From an uncultured Ignavibacteria bacterium (lineage in GTDB: Bacteria; Bacteroidota; Ignavibacteria; Kapaibacteriales; Kapaibacteriaceae), in contig CAJAIA010000022.1 of NCBI GenBank assembly GCA_903939735.1, positions 1 to 64,000 of the forward strand: DNA of 64,000 nt, read 5' to 3'. A model generated the notes under the pieces. The model saw only the letters and a program-made list of their open reading frames with translations. It had not been told where the DNA came from and did not search any database. A program made the translations under genes and the position numbers. This document shows, piece after piece, positions 1-8,347 of the stretch (within the stretch, counting starts at the first letter, position 1; each line of letters starts with the position of its first letter).

Positions 1-2
1 CG

Positions 3-101
3 TATCAGACCTCCTATGCGCCAGCGACGGGTGTGTACGTGGTAGAACTGCAAATAGACAATGGGATTGTACGACAGACGATTGTTGTCACGGAGGAATA
101 G
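3..101 (+). CDS. C-terminal end of a T9SS-secreted protein (partial)
   Basis: Only the last 32 codons before a TAG stop are in the window; the gene begins to the left. The residues read as a tail of the type IX secretion sorting-domain kind: a GVYVVEL beta strand, then a strand ending in RQTIVV and a short acidic end. T9SS sorting domains typically end in such a G-x-Y-x-[VL] strand followed by a basic-hydrophobic last strand. The cargo part is not visible, so its function cannot be told. Confidence 0.6.
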   Translation, partial: YQTSYAPATGVYVVELQIDNGIVRQTIVVTEE

Positions 102-119
102 TTCAACGAAGGACAGGCG

Positions 120-1328
120 TTGCCTGTCTATCTTCGTGGCATGACATCACTCGTTTCGGAAACGAAGATCTTCATCGCCACATGCTCGAAGCCACCTATC
201 GGCAGCCCCTGGAAGCGTGTCGTTGTTACGGCAGCTCGCGCTGCCGACGGGTGGGATGTGCATGTAGAACGGTTCACGCGTACGCAGAGTTTTACCGATC
301 CGGTCGACGCGTACGGCAACGATGCTGAAAAGGTTCTCGAGCTGGAACTCTCGCACGGCTGGGGACAGGTGCACATCCAGACGCCGGAGTCAGATTCCGT
401 CATCCTTCAACGGCTCAAATCTGGCAACCGCACGTCAACCATACTTCGGAAGCCCCCTTCCCGCAAGGAATGGGAACAGTTTACTATTGGCCATCGGACC
501 AAGGCAACACTTCTCACGACTGACGCAGATGCGCATCTTCTCCAGGTCCTCGACCTGGCAAGCGCCGACGGAATGATCTTGGCCGCAATGGCCGACAAGT
601 TTCGTCAGGTAAACCACTTGTGTGCGCAATGGATGCCGCAGTTACGAACGCTTGCTGCATCGCTCAAGGGGCGTCCAATGTCGATTGTTGATGCGGGATG
701 TGGCAAGGCCTACATGTCGCTGGCACTGGTGTATCTGCTTCGCCGCGAGGGTATCGCTGCTAAGCTCCACGGTATCGACACAAATCCTCATGTCATTGAG
801 CACTGTCGGAATGCCGCATCAGAGCTCGGCATGGATAACACAACATTTACATGCGGCACCATTGGCTCACTCGCTGAACCAGTCTCATGCGACGTTGTGA
901 TTGCCCTGCACGCATGTGATACCGCGACTGATGACGCGCTTGCGTTGGCACTTCGCATGCAGGCGGCTGTGATGATCATCGCCCCCTGCTGCCACCACTA
1001 CGTGCAACAACAACTGCGCTCGCCGAGCGTACCCGACGAAGCACGTGCCCTTCTTGATGATGGTATCACACGTGAACGCCTTGGCGACTTGCTCACGGAC
1101 ACGGTGCGCCGTGATGTGTTGCGTTCGTTTGGCTATGATGCACACCTCGAGGAGTTCATTGCCCTCGAGCATACCCAGAAGAATGTTCTCTTGCGCGCGG
1201 TCCGGGTAAACATGCCAGAACGCGACCAGCACCGTTGGGCTGATCGCGTTCGACACACATGCAAGGCGTGGGGAATACAGCCCCGCATCTGTGAACTGGT
1301 ATCGTTACCCACCGGGTCGACCACATAG
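120..1328 (+). CDS. SAM-dependent methyltransferase (Methyltransf_32-like)
   Basis: 402-residue protein. A class I methyltransferase domain starts near residue 188 with the SAM-binding motif VDAGCGKAYMSLAL. An acidic loop residue follows (HGIDTNP), and a PCCHHY motif lies near residue 290, as in the family of predicted methyltransferases that includes eukaryotic TRMT13 and METTL25 relatives. The first 180 residues match nothing I recognise. The TTG start is chosen because AAGGA lies 6 bases upstream; an ATG at 141 is the alternative. The substrate is unknown; an RNA is a guess from the family. The stop codon runs into a 14-base palindrome ahead of the next gene. Confidence 0.75.
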   Translation: MPVYLRGMTSLVSETKIFIATCSKPPIGSPWKRVVVTAARAADGWDVHVERFTRTQSFTDPVDAYGNDAEKVLELELSHGWGQVHIQTPESDSVILQRLKSGNRTSTILRKPPSRKEWEQFTIGHRTKATLLTTDADAHLLQVLDLASADGMILAAMADKFRQVNHLCAQWMPQLRTLAASLKGRPMSIVDAGCGKAYMSLALVYLLRREGIAAKLHGIDTNPHVIEHCRNAASELGMDNTTFTCGTIGSLAEPVSCDVVIALHACDTATDDALALALRMQAAVMIIAPCCHHYVQQQLRSPSVPDEARALLDDGITRERLGDLLTDTVRRDVLRSFGYDAHLEEFIALEHTQKNVLLRAVRVNMPERDQHRWADRVRHTCKAWGIQPRICELVSLPTGSTT

Positions 1329-1339
1329 GGTCGACCCTA
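1314..1339. promoter_or_regulatory. GGGTCGACC direct repeat and 14-base palindrome
   Basis: GGGTCGACC occurs at 1314-1322 and again at 1328-1336. The second copy lies in the perfect palindrome TAGGGTCGACCCTA (1326-1339), directly before the TAnnTTTG promoter element of the M61 gene. It could be an operator or part of a terminator for the methyltransferase gene; the sequence does not decide. Confidence 0.4.
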
Positions 1340-1341
1340 CG

Positions 1342-1349
1342 TATTTTTG
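1342..1349 (+). promoter_or_regulatory. TAnnTTTG promoter element, M61 peptidase gene
   Basis: TATTTTTG matches the Bacteroidota -7 consensus TAnnTTTG exactly. Its last G is 7 bases before the A of the ATG at 1356, so transcription should begin at or next to the start codon. Confidence 0.6.
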
Positions 1350-1355
1350 TGGCCT

Positions 1356-3185
1356 ATGAAATTCCTCCTCCTCGCCCTCGCTGCTCTTCAATTCACGGCG
1401 GCTGTTGCACAACGTGCAGACCGGTACCGTATCGATGTAGATATCGCGAACGTGATCAACGATCGTGTGCGCATCTCTGTCTGGCCACCGCGTGTGACCA
1501 CGGATACAGCTACGGTTGTGTTCCCGGTGACGGTGCCTGGTACATATGAATCGCACAACTGGTGGAAGATCGTCAGGAACTTCACAGCGCTCGACTCGAA
1601 TCGGCGTCCGCTGCCGGTGCGTCGCTCGGTGGACTCACAGTTCGTGATTGAACGTGCGTCTGCTCTGCGATTCTTCTCCTACGAGCTGGAGGATACGTTT
1701 GACGATACCGTGAGCAACATCAGCGTGTTTGCTCCGGCAGGTACGAGCTTTGAGGCAGACAGCATTTTCGTGCTGAATCATGGTGGCATCATCGGCTATA
1801 TCGATGGATTGCAGAAGGTGCCATTCCAAATCAACGTGCGACACCCGAAGCACCTTTTGGGTGGGTCAGCACTGAACATCGCGCGTGTATCGGACACACT
1901 CGATACGTACCTGGCTAGCTCGTACGACCATCTCGTTGACTCACCGGTGCTCTACTCCCTACCCGATACTGCGTCGTTTGTGGTAGAGGGTGTTCGCGTG
2001 CGTGTACAGTGTGCGCACTCGGGCACAGATACGGTAGCACCTACGTATGCAAAGGAGCTTGCGAAGTACACGAAGACGATTGCCAAGTTCTTGCCTTCGA
2101 TGCCGGTGTCGGACTATGCCTTCTTGTTCTACCTCTGGCGTGGCAATCGTGAGGTGATGCGCGATCCTTCAGCAATGGGTGCGCTGGAACACAGTCAGAG
2201 TTCGTTCTACTTCTTGGGCTTCAGCAAGCGTCCGATCGGACTCGGCGATATAGCGATTCACGAGTTCCTCCACATCCTTGTGCCCCTCAATCTTCACAGT
2301 GAAGAAATCGATGCGTTCGATTTCCGCAATCCAAAGATGTCGCAGCACTTGTGGCTCTATGAGGGAACCACCGAGTACTTCGCAACGGTTGCTCCAGTGC
2401 ACGACTCAAGCACAAAGGAAGAGCGCTTCCGTCGTGAAATGGAAAGCAATCTGCGCTCGCAACAGCGCCTTCCGAAGAATTTTTCCTTTACCGAGTTTTC
2501 TCGCAATGTGCTGAGCGAAGAGGGTCAGCAACTGTACCCAATGGTCTACACCTACGGTGCTGTCAACGCCTTTTTCCTCGATGTTGTGATCCGCAATGCT
2601 ACAGCCGGCGAGATGGGTCTTCGTGATGTGATCTACCGCCTCATGCAGGATCACGGTCCTAGCCGTCCGTTCCAGGATGACTCACTCTTTACCCTCATCG
2701 AGCGAGTAACGAATGCAACTGTTCGCTCGTATCTCGACCGTCACATCAAAGGCACAGAGCCATTGCCATCAGAAGACGTGCTCCGCATGATTGGATGGAA
2801 GTACGTTCCAGAAAAGCAAACAACTGTTGCGGGATTCGGACTCAAGCCAAACTTTACTCAGCAGGGTAAGGAAATGGTGGTCGTGCTGCGTCCTGATGAT
2901 GAGAACAACCCGATGGGCGCTAAACCTGGAGACGTCCTTGTCTCGATGGAGGGCACACCTCTCGAAGAGCTCTTCAACTCTGAAGCTGGACCGACCATTA
3001 TGAACAAGCTTCGTACGCCAAAGATCGGTGATGCACTCACCGTAACGGTACGTCGTAATGGACAGGTTCTGGAACTCAAAGGAACAGCCGCGATGGTGAA
3101 GAACGTTGAACGTCACTTCATTGAGGTCGACCCTGCTGCAACACCGGCACAGATAGCCCTCCGCAACGCTGTCTTCTACAAGTAA
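1356..3185 (+). CDS. M61 family metallopeptidase with C-terminal PDZ domain, exported
   Basis: 609-residue exported zinc peptidase of the M61 (glycyl aminopeptidase) family. An N-terminal signal peptide (MKFLLLALAALQFTAAVAQ) is followed by the family's N-terminal beta domain. The zinc site HEFLH is near residue 302, and the WLYEGTTEYF segment near 333 supplies the third ligand. A PDZ-like domain with the usual 'GDVLVSMEGTPL' core occupies roughly residues 490-590. The ATG at 1356 is preferred over the in-frame TTG at 1347 because it gives a clean signal peptide and the TTG lies inside the promoter element. It faces trmH tail to tail. Confidence 0.88.
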   Translation: MKFLLLALAALQFTAAVAQRADRYRIDVDIANVINDRVRISVWPPRVTTDTATVVFPVTVPGTYESHNWWKIVRNFTALDSNRRPLPVRRSVDSQFVIERASALRFFSYELEDTFDDTVSNISVFAPAGTSFEADSIFVLNHGGIIGYIDGLQKVPFQINVRHPKHLLGGSALNIARVSDTLDTYLASSYDHLVDSPVLYSLPDTASFVVEGVRVRVQCAHSGTDTVAPTYAKELAKYTKTIAKFLPSMPVSDYAFLFYLWRGNREVMRDPSAMGALEHSQSSFYFLGFSKRPIGLGDIAIHEFLHILVPLNLHSEEIDAFDFRNPKMSQHLWLYEGTTEYFATVAPVHDSSTKEERFRREMESNLRSQQRLPKNFSFTEFSRNVLSEEGQQLYPMVYTYGAVNAFFLDVVIRNATAGEMGLRDVIYRLMQDHGPSRPFQDDSLFTLIERVTNATVRSYLDRHIKGTEPLPSEDVLRMIGWKYVPEKQTTVAGFGLKPNFTQQGKEMVVVLRPDDENNPMGAKPGDVLVSMEGTPLEELFNSEAGPTIMNKLRTPKIGDALTVTVRRNGQVLELKGTAAMVKNVERHFIEVDPAATPAQIALRNAVFYK

Positions 3186-3186
3186 C

Positions 3187-3202
3187 CTCGCGTTATCGCG
3201 AG
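3187..3202. terminator. Hairpin between M61 peptidase gene and trmH
   Basis: CTCGCG-TTAT-CGCGAG forms a 6-base-pair stem just past the M61 stop. The reverse-strand stop codon of trmH (3193-3195) lies in the loop. There is no T run, so its strength as a terminator is uncertain. Confidence 0.45.
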
Positions 3203-3792
3203 CACCAGTCGTCGAGACGCTGCGCAAGCTCGTCCGACGGGTATTGCGAGGTACGATACATCCCTGCAACAGTGCGCTGCCGCATCGCTTCGAAGAGTGA
3301 TACAGCGCACGCAACTGAAATGTTCAGCGATTGGATCATCCCAACCTGAGGGATGAGGAAGTTCCCGTCGGCTGCAGTGCGGGCTTCCTCTGAGACGCCA
3401 TCGTGTTCGTTACCGAATACAAGTGCGACAGGCTCGGTAAGGTCGAGTTCGTGTAACGATACGGCGTCGCTCGACATGTGGGTCGTGTAGATGCGGAAGC
3501 CGCGCGAGCGCAAGTTGCCGAAGCATTCGTCCACAGTTTGATGCAGGTGTACGTCCACCCACTTGCGAGCGCTGGCCGACGACTTTCCGCCAAGCTCGGG
3601 GAACGTCGTCCGTCCGTAATAAATGCCATGTACTTCAGCGACGCCAACGGCATCGCACGTACGAATTGCCGCACTCACGTTGTGAGGATCGTGTACGTTC
3701 TCGAACACCACCGTAAGCGATGGCTGACGATGACGCAGCGCCATCTCGAGTCGTGCGCGACGCTCGGGGGTAATTGACTCAGGACTGGGCAC
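3193..3792 (-). CDS. trmH: tRNA (guanosine-2'-O-)-methyltransferase TrmH
   Basis: 199-residue SpoU-class (SPOUT) RNA 2'-O-methyltransferase. The three family motifs are present: VFENVHDPHNVSAAIRTCDA near residue 30 (motif 1 with the catalytic-region Asn and Arg), LVFGNEHDGVSEEA near residue 130, and IPQVGMIQSLNISVACAV near residue 148, forming the knotted SAM site. TrmH methylates G18 in the D-loop of tRNA; closely related SpoU enzymes can be confused with it. The start is GTG, 8 bases past the nuoD stop, so it is probably cotranscribed with nuoD. Its N-terminus PSPESITPERRARLE is typical of the TrmH group. Confidence 0.88.
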   Translation of the reverse strand: MPSPESITPERRARLEMALRHRQPSLTVVFENVHDPHNVSAAIRTCDAVGVAEVHGIYYGRTTFPELGGKSSASARKWVDVHLHQTVDECFGNLRSRGFRIYTTHMSSDAVSLHELDLTEPVALVFGNEHDGVSEEARTAADGNFLIPQVGMIQSLNISVACAVSLFEAMRQRTVAGMYRTSQYPSDELAQRLDDWCSR

Positions 3793-3800
3793 TGGAAGCC

Positions 3801-5093
3801 TTACTTATCGGCTTCACCCATCACAGGGTCGATGCTACCAATAATTGCAACCACGTCCGATACCATCGCACCCTCGGCCATGAACTTCAAGGCCTGCAGG
3901 TTTGACGATGACGGAGAACGGATCTTCAACTTCCATGGATGGCCCGTGCCATCACTAACGATGAAGAAGCCCAGCTCACCCTTTGGCGATTCAATAGCGG
4001 TATAGGTCTCGCCCTTCGGTGGCATTGTGCCGAAATTGATCAACATGAAGTCGTTGATCAGCTCTTCCATCTTCGTGTAGATCTCTTGCTTACGCGACAC
4101 CACGAGCTGCGGCTGGTCCTCTGCAAGCACCGGTGTGCGTGGCATCTGCTCGAGCTTGTCGAGCACCTGATGGCAGATCTTCATTGATTCCCAGATCTCG
4201 GCATTGCGCACCATGTACCGCGAATAGCAATCGCCATCATTACGTGTGATGACATCAAACTCTACTTGGTCGTAGAACATGTATGGTTCATCACGGCGAA
4301 GGTCGCGAGGAATGCCAGATCCACGAAGCGTGGAACCAGTCAATCCAAGGTCAATTGCCTTGTCTGCAGGGATAAACCCAACACCAGCCATACGATCGAC
4401 AAAGATGCGATTGCGATTGACCAGACGCTCGACTTCTGACATACGCTCTGGGAGCTGATTGAGCCACGCACGGACGTCACGCATGACGTCATCAGGAATG
4501 TCATTCGCAACGCCACCGATGCGAGCAAAGCTTGTCGTGAATCGCGCTCCGCAGATGCGCTCGAACAGATCGTACTGCTTTTCACGCTCAGTAAATGTCC
4601 AGAGGAACACCGTCATGGCACCAACGTCCATCGACGTTGCGCCCATAGCGAGAAGGTGCGACGAGATACGAGCGAGCTCGCTCACCAGCATGCGAATCCA
4701 TGTGGCGCGCTCAGGAACGTGAATCCCTGCTGCCTTTTCGATCGCAAGGCATATACCAACATTGTTCGACATCGGTGAGATGTAGTCCAAACGATCGGTG
4801 TGCGGAATGAACTCGTGGTACGTACTGCTCTCAGCGATCTTCTCGAATCCGCGGTGCAGGTAGCCCAGTTCGGGAATGCACTTTACCACTGTTTCGCCAT
4901 CGAGGCGGAGCAGCACGCGCAACACGCCGTGTGTTGCTGGGTGCTGTGGACCCATGTTGAGAACCATGTCGTTCTCAAGCGGATCTTCAAACATTGCAAC
5001 CGTGTCCTTGTCCTGCACTTCGCGCAAGATCTTGCTCTGACGGAGCTTCTCAACGCGTTCAATCGTCGCCGTGTTCGTTACCGGTACACTCAT
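3801..5093 (-). CDS. nuoD: NADH-quinone oxidoreductase subunit D
   Basis: 430-residue 49-kDa subunit of respiratory complex I, part of the peripheral arm that frames the quinone site. Diagnostic segments: GPQHPATHGVLRVLLRLDGE near residue 47, ELGYLHRGFEKIAE, HTDRLDYISPM, ERATWIRMLVSELARI, and the C-terminal SPKGELGFFIVSDG and DVVAIIGSIDPVMGEADK. Full length for the family. The subunit is encoded away from nuoG-H-I (61.9-64 kb) and sits between the tRNA pair and trmH, so complex I genes are dispersed. No recognised promoter element is directly upstream. Confidence 0.97.
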   Translation of the reverse strand: MSVPVTNTATIERVEKLRQSKILREVQDKDTVAMFEDPLENDMVLNMGPQHPATHGVLRVLLRLDGETVVKCIPELGYLHRGFEKIAESSTYHEFIPHTDRLDYISPMSNNVGICLAIEKAAGIHVPERATWIRMLVSELARISSHLLAMGATSMDVGAMTVFLWTFTEREKQYDLFERICGARFTTSFARIGGVANDIPDDVMRDVRAWLNQLPERMSEVERLVNRNRIFVDRMAGVGFIPADKAIDLGLTGSTLRGSGIPRDLRRDEPYMFYDQVEFDVITRNDGDCYSRYMVRNAEIWESMKICHQVLDKLEQMPRTPVLAEDQPQLVVSRKQEIYTKMEELINDFMLINFGTMPPKGETYTAIESPKGELGFFIVSDGTGHPWKLKIRSPSSSNLQALKFMAEGAMVSDVVAIIGSIDPVMGEADK

Positions 5094-5229
5094 GATGGTA
5101 TGGTCGTGTGCTGATGAGTAGAAAGCTTTACAACGTTTGGTACGCGGTTGTGCGTTCCCAAGGGTGGGAATTTACGGAATTCCGATGGCTTTCGTGTGTC
5201 AGAGGAGCAATGCTCGTAAACTCTGTAGC

Positions 5230-5250
5230 GTCGCGGTGATTGATCGCGAC
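5230..5250 (-). terminator. Hairpin after tRNA-Leu
   Basis: GTCGCG and CGCGAC pair over a 9-base loop, starting 11 bases beyond the 3' end of tRNA-Leu in the direction of transcription. There is no T run. A likely processing or termination signal for the tRNA transcript. Confidence 0.4.
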
Positions 5251-5260
5251 CAGAATGGTG

Positions 5261-5344
5261 TGGGCGAGGTGGGACTTGAACCCACACGTCCTTGCGAACA
5301 CGGGCTTCTGAGACCCGCCTGTCTGCCAATTTCAGCACTCGCCC
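5261..5344 (-). tRNA. tRNA-Leu (anticodon CAG)
   Basis: Reading the reverse strand, a full class II cloverleaf can be drawn. Acceptor GGGCGAG pairs with CTCGCCC and the discriminator is A. The D arm carries AAATTGGCAGAC. The anticodon stem is CGGGT/GCCCG with loop CTCAGAA (anticodon CAG), followed by a variable arm and T loop TTCAAGT. CCA is not encoded. It follows tRNA-Ser by 9 bases, so the two are surely one transcript. Confidence 0.95.
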
Positions 5345-5353
5345 AAGCTGCAG

Positions 5354-5440
5354 AGGAGAGGGAGGGATTCGAACCCTCGAAAGGATTGCTCCTTTAACGG
5401 TTTTCGAGACCGCCCGATTCAACCACTCTCGCACCTCTCC
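5354..5440 (-). tRNA. tRNA-Ser (anticodon CGA)
   Basis: Class II cloverleaf on the reverse strand: acceptor GGAGAGG pairs with CCTCTCC, the anticodon loop is in GGTCTCGAAAACC (anticodon CGA), there is a long variable arm, and the T arm is GAGGG-TTCGAAT-CCCTC. The discriminator base reads as U, whereas tRNA-Ser usually has G there. CCA is not encoded. First gene of a two-tRNA transcript. Confidence 0.95.
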
Positions 5441-5464
5441 ACATCGCAGTCTTTTGTGGGGCTG

Positions 5465-5472
5465 CAAAGATA
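5465..5472 (-). promoter_or_regulatory. TAnnTTTG promoter element for tRNA-Ser/tRNA-Leu
   Basis: On the reverse strand TATCTTTG matches the consensus exactly and ends 24 bases before the 5' end of tRNA-Ser. It lies just past the rsgA stop codon. Confidence 0.6.
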
Positions 5473-5476
5473 CAAC

Positions 5477-6541
5477 TCACGACGTAATGTCGTGCATAAG
5501 ATTCAAATATGAGACGTACCGCTCCTCATCAATGGCTCTATCTTCGACAGCTTGCTTGACGGCGCAATTGGGTTCGTGGGTGTGCGAACACGGCGTAAAA
5601 CGGCATTGTGGCGTAAACTCTGCAAACTCCTCGAAGTAGAACGGGAGTTCTTCTTTACCGAGTTCGAAAATTCCGAACTCGCGGATTCCGGGAGAGTCGA
5701 CAACCATGCCACCCTCGGGTATCGGGATGACCATCGATGAGGTGGTTGTGTGTTTGCCCTTGAGGTACTTTGTCGAGATTTCACCGACACGCTGGCGTGC
5801 ATCGGTAAGTCTGTTAATCAACGAGGACTTCCCTACCCCGGATGGACCCGTGAGCAGGGTCGATGTGTCGGCAAGTGCACTGCGAAGCTCATCGAGGCCT
5901 TCGCTCGATTCAGCGCTAACCATGATTACCGGTACGTGGAGTAAGTCCCAATACGTCCGCAGGTCATCCAGGATGTCCTCTCTATCCTCGTCCTGGAGGA
6001 GGTCGCATTTGTTGATCACAATGAACGGACGGAGATCTCCTTTGTCAGCTGCAATCAGGTATCGGTCCATTAACCGTTTGTTGTACCCTGGCAACACAGC
6101 CGCCATTACGATACCGAGCTGCTCGACGTTCGCTACGAGCACTTGCTCACGCTGGGCAACCCCGGCGGCCTTGCGTGAAAGCACCGTTGTTCGCTCGTCC
6201 ACTTTCACGATCGTGGCCGCAAGATCCCCGTGTTCGGTGGTTTCAGCATCAGGCTCAATCCAGACGTGATCGCCGACGGTCACCAGCGTGGTGCCTTCGG
6301 CCGCATCCACCACACCAGACACCGATGCTACCCAGTAATCATCACCACTGTTGACCAACCACTTGGGTCCAAGGGGCGAAATCACGACCCCCTGAAGAGC
6401 GCGCTCGGAGACCACTGCGCCCGATTTCACGCGCGTACGCGTTCGATCAAGCCGTTTTGCTCGTTCGCGTGTACGTCCTCGATAGTCCTGCGCGTCGTCG
6501 TCATCCGCTGCAGACTCCGTCGTTATTGGTCGTTGTGCCAC
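5477..6541 (-). CDS. rsgA: Ribosome small subunit-dependent GTPase A
   Basis: 354-residue circularly permuted GTPase that aids late maturation of the 30S subunit. An OB-fold at about residues 50-130 precedes the permuted G domain, in which the G4 motif NKCD (about 178) comes before the P-loop GPSGVGKSS (about 230) and G3 DSPG (about 281). The C-terminal zinc region CRFTPCSHTHEPNC is complete. The N-terminus has an extra, charged 45-residue tail. The start is GTG at 6541; no clear ribosome binding site is visible. The gene is divergent from recJ. Confidence 0.95.
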   Translation of the reverse strand: MAQRPITTESAADDDDAQDYRGRTRERAKRLDRTRTRVKSGAVVSERALQGVVISPLGPKWLVNSGDDYWVASVSGVVDAAEGTTLVTVGDHVWIEPDAETTEHGDLAATIVKVDERTTVLSRKAAGVAQREQVLVANVEQLGIVMAAVLPGYNKRLMDRYLIAADKGDLRPFIVINKCDLLQDEDREDILDDLRTYWDLLHVPVIMVSAESSEGLDELRSALADTSTLLTGPSGVGKSSLINRLTDARQRVGEISTKYLKGKHTTTSSMVIPIPEGGMVVDSPGIREFGIFELGKEELPFYFEEFAEFTPQCRFTPCSHTHEPNCAVKQAVEDRAIDEERYVSYLNLMHDITS

Positions 6542-6568
6542 AGAACCGTTAAAAAGTGTGGAGAAAAG

Positions 6569-6598
6569 TTGACACGTCGGCTGCCTAGGTCGTATCTT
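6569..6598 (+). promoter_or_regulatory. Probable promoter of the recJ operon
   Basis: TTGACA (6569-6574), 18 bases, then TATCTT (6593-6598): a conventional sigma-70-like promoter pointing at recJ, with a leader of about 28 bases. Confidence 0.55.
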
Positions 6599-6632
6599 AC
6601 CGGCAGTTAAAATTCAAATTACTAGGAAGACG

Positions 6633-8330
6633 TTGAACTATCGGTGGATCAGCCGGGAATGTAATGATGAGCATGCCGTCCAAGACATAGTAACTACGCT
6701 AGGAATCCCCGCTCCAATAGCACGCGTGCTGGTGGGACGTGGGATTGACACGATCGATTCTGTTCGACGGTTCTTTGAACCATCCCTCGATTATCTCCAT
6801 GCCCCCTGGGAAATGGATGGTATGGAGGCAGCAGTTGATCGTATCGAGCGTGCCATTGCCAGCCAAGAGCTGGTGTGGATCCACGGCGATTACGACGTGG
6901 ACGGTACATCGAGCGCAGCAATGATGCTTCACTTCCTCCGAAGCATCGGCGCCAATGCGAGCTATCACATCCCAAGTCGCCTTGAGGAAGGCTTTGGCTT
7001 TACGCCTCTGTCTGTTGAGCGTGCACGCTCGGCAGGGGCTACGGTCATTGTAACGGTTGATGTCGGCGTCACAGCCTCGAAGGCCGTCGATGCTGCGAAT
7101 CTTTTGGGCATTGATGTGATCGTATGTGATCACCATCAATCGGCAGAAGAAATACCCGCCGCCCTTGCGATTCTCGACCCAATCAAGCCTGGCTGCAACT
7201 ACCCTTTTAAGGGGCTGGCAGCCTGCGGCGTCGCGTTTAAGCTGATCCAGGCTCTGGCAGAACGCCATGGCCATCCGGAACTCGCCTTTGCCTACCTGGA
7301 TTTCGTTGCCATTGCGTCAGCTGCCGATATCGCTCCCCTGACCGACGAGAACCGAATTCTCAGTCATTTCGGCCTCGAACTCCTCAATGCCTACCCACGA
7401 CCTGGCTTCAAGGGCCTGGTTGATTGTGCCGGTCTCCACTTGGGCCAGTTGACAAATGCCAGCGTGATCTTTGGCCTAGCTCCCCGCATTAATGCTGCCG
7501 GCCGCCTTGGGGACCCACGGCGTGCGGTGGAAATGATGATTCAGACGGATGAACTCAAGGCGTTCAATATCGCGCAACAACTCGAGCACGATAATCGCCT
7601 GCGTCGAACAATCGACGAACAGACGTTCGAAGAGGCCGCGCGAGCCGCAGAAGCTCAACTTGCGTCGAAGAGCGGTCGCTCGCTGGTGCTCCATGCCGAC
7701 CACTGGCATGCGGGCGTGATCGGAATCGTAGCCTCACGTCTCGTTGAACGCTACCACGTGCCGTCCATCATGTTGACGACGATCGACGGTATCGCCAAGG
7801 GCTCAGCTCGGTCGGTTAAAGACTTCGATATCCACGGCGCTCTGAAACAATGCGAAGATCTCCTACTGGAGTTTGGTGGACACAAGCACGCGGCTGGTCT
7901 CTCGCTCAAGGTCGAAGCGATTCCCGAACTGCAACGCCGGATCGATGAGATTGCAGCGGAATCTCTCACAGATGAGATGCTGAAACCAGAAATCATCATT
8001 GATGCAGAACTTCAACTCAATGAACTAACGCCAGACTTCTTCAATGCGTTAGCCAAGTTTGCGCCGTATGGTTACAAGAACCATCGCCCTGTGTTCCACA
8101 CGTCGAACGTCTCGACGGCGGGCGGCGTGAAGATCGTCGGAAACAACCATCTGAAGTTCCGAGCGCTACAACGCGGGTTCGCAATGGATGCAATTGGGTT
8201 CAATCTGGGCCATCGAATGAACGATTGCGGTCACGGTCGACCGTTTTCAGTGGTCTATACGCTTGAAGAGAACTTCTTCAATGGCACATCAACGCCACAA
8301 CTGCGTATCAAAGACCTTCGACCAGACTAA
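6633..8330 (+). CDS. recJ: Single-stranded-DNA-specific exonuclease RecJ
   Basis: 565-residue DHH-family 5'-3' exonuclease used in recombination and mismatch repair. Seen: GDYDVDGTSSAAMML (motif I, about residue 87), TVDVGV (motif II), VCDHHQ (motif III), and in the DHHA1 domain GGHKHAAGLS (about residue 420). Normal length for RecJ. The start is TTG, supported by AGGA 5 bases upstream in ACTAGGAAGACG. It leads a recombination cluster with the nuclease-helicase, yebC and ruvC. Confidence 0.96.
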   Translation: MNYRWISRECNDEHAVQDIVTTLGIPAPIARVLVGRGIDTIDSVRRFFEPSLDYLHAPWEMDGMEAAVDRIERAIASQELVWIHGDYDVDGTSSAAMMLHFLRSIGANASYHIPSRLEEGFGFTPLSVERARSAGATVIVTVDVGVTASKAVDAANLLGIDVIVCDHHQSAEEIPAALAILDPIKPGCNYPFKGLAACGVAFKLIQALAERHGHPELAFAYLDFVAIASAADIAPLTDENRILSHFGLELLNAYPRPGFKGLVDCAGLHLGQLTNASVIFGLAPRINAAGRLGDPRRAVEMMIQTDELKAFNIAQQLEHDNRLRRTIDEQTFEEAARAAEAQLASKSGRSLVLHADHWHAGVIGIVASRLVERYHVPSIMLTTIDGIAKGSARSVKDFDIHGALKQCEDLLLEFGGHKHAAGLSLKVEAIPELQRRIDEIAAESLTDEMLKPEIIIDAELQLNELTPDFFNALAKFAPYGYKNHRPVFHTSNVSTAGGVKIVGNNHLKFRALQRGFAMDAIGFNLGHRMNDCGHGRPFSVVYTLEENFFNGTSTPQLRIKDLRPD

Positions 8331-8347
8331 GAGATTCCCAGACGCTC

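Noticed and set aside
5090-5467. Open frames of 86-125 codons across the tRNA pair
   Set aside because: They run straight through tRNA-Leu and tRNA-Ser, which fold as complete cloverleaves.
5706-6269. 187-codon frame opposite rsgA
   Set aside because: Antisense shadow; Ser/Arg-rich composition typical of the reverse strand of GC-rich genes.
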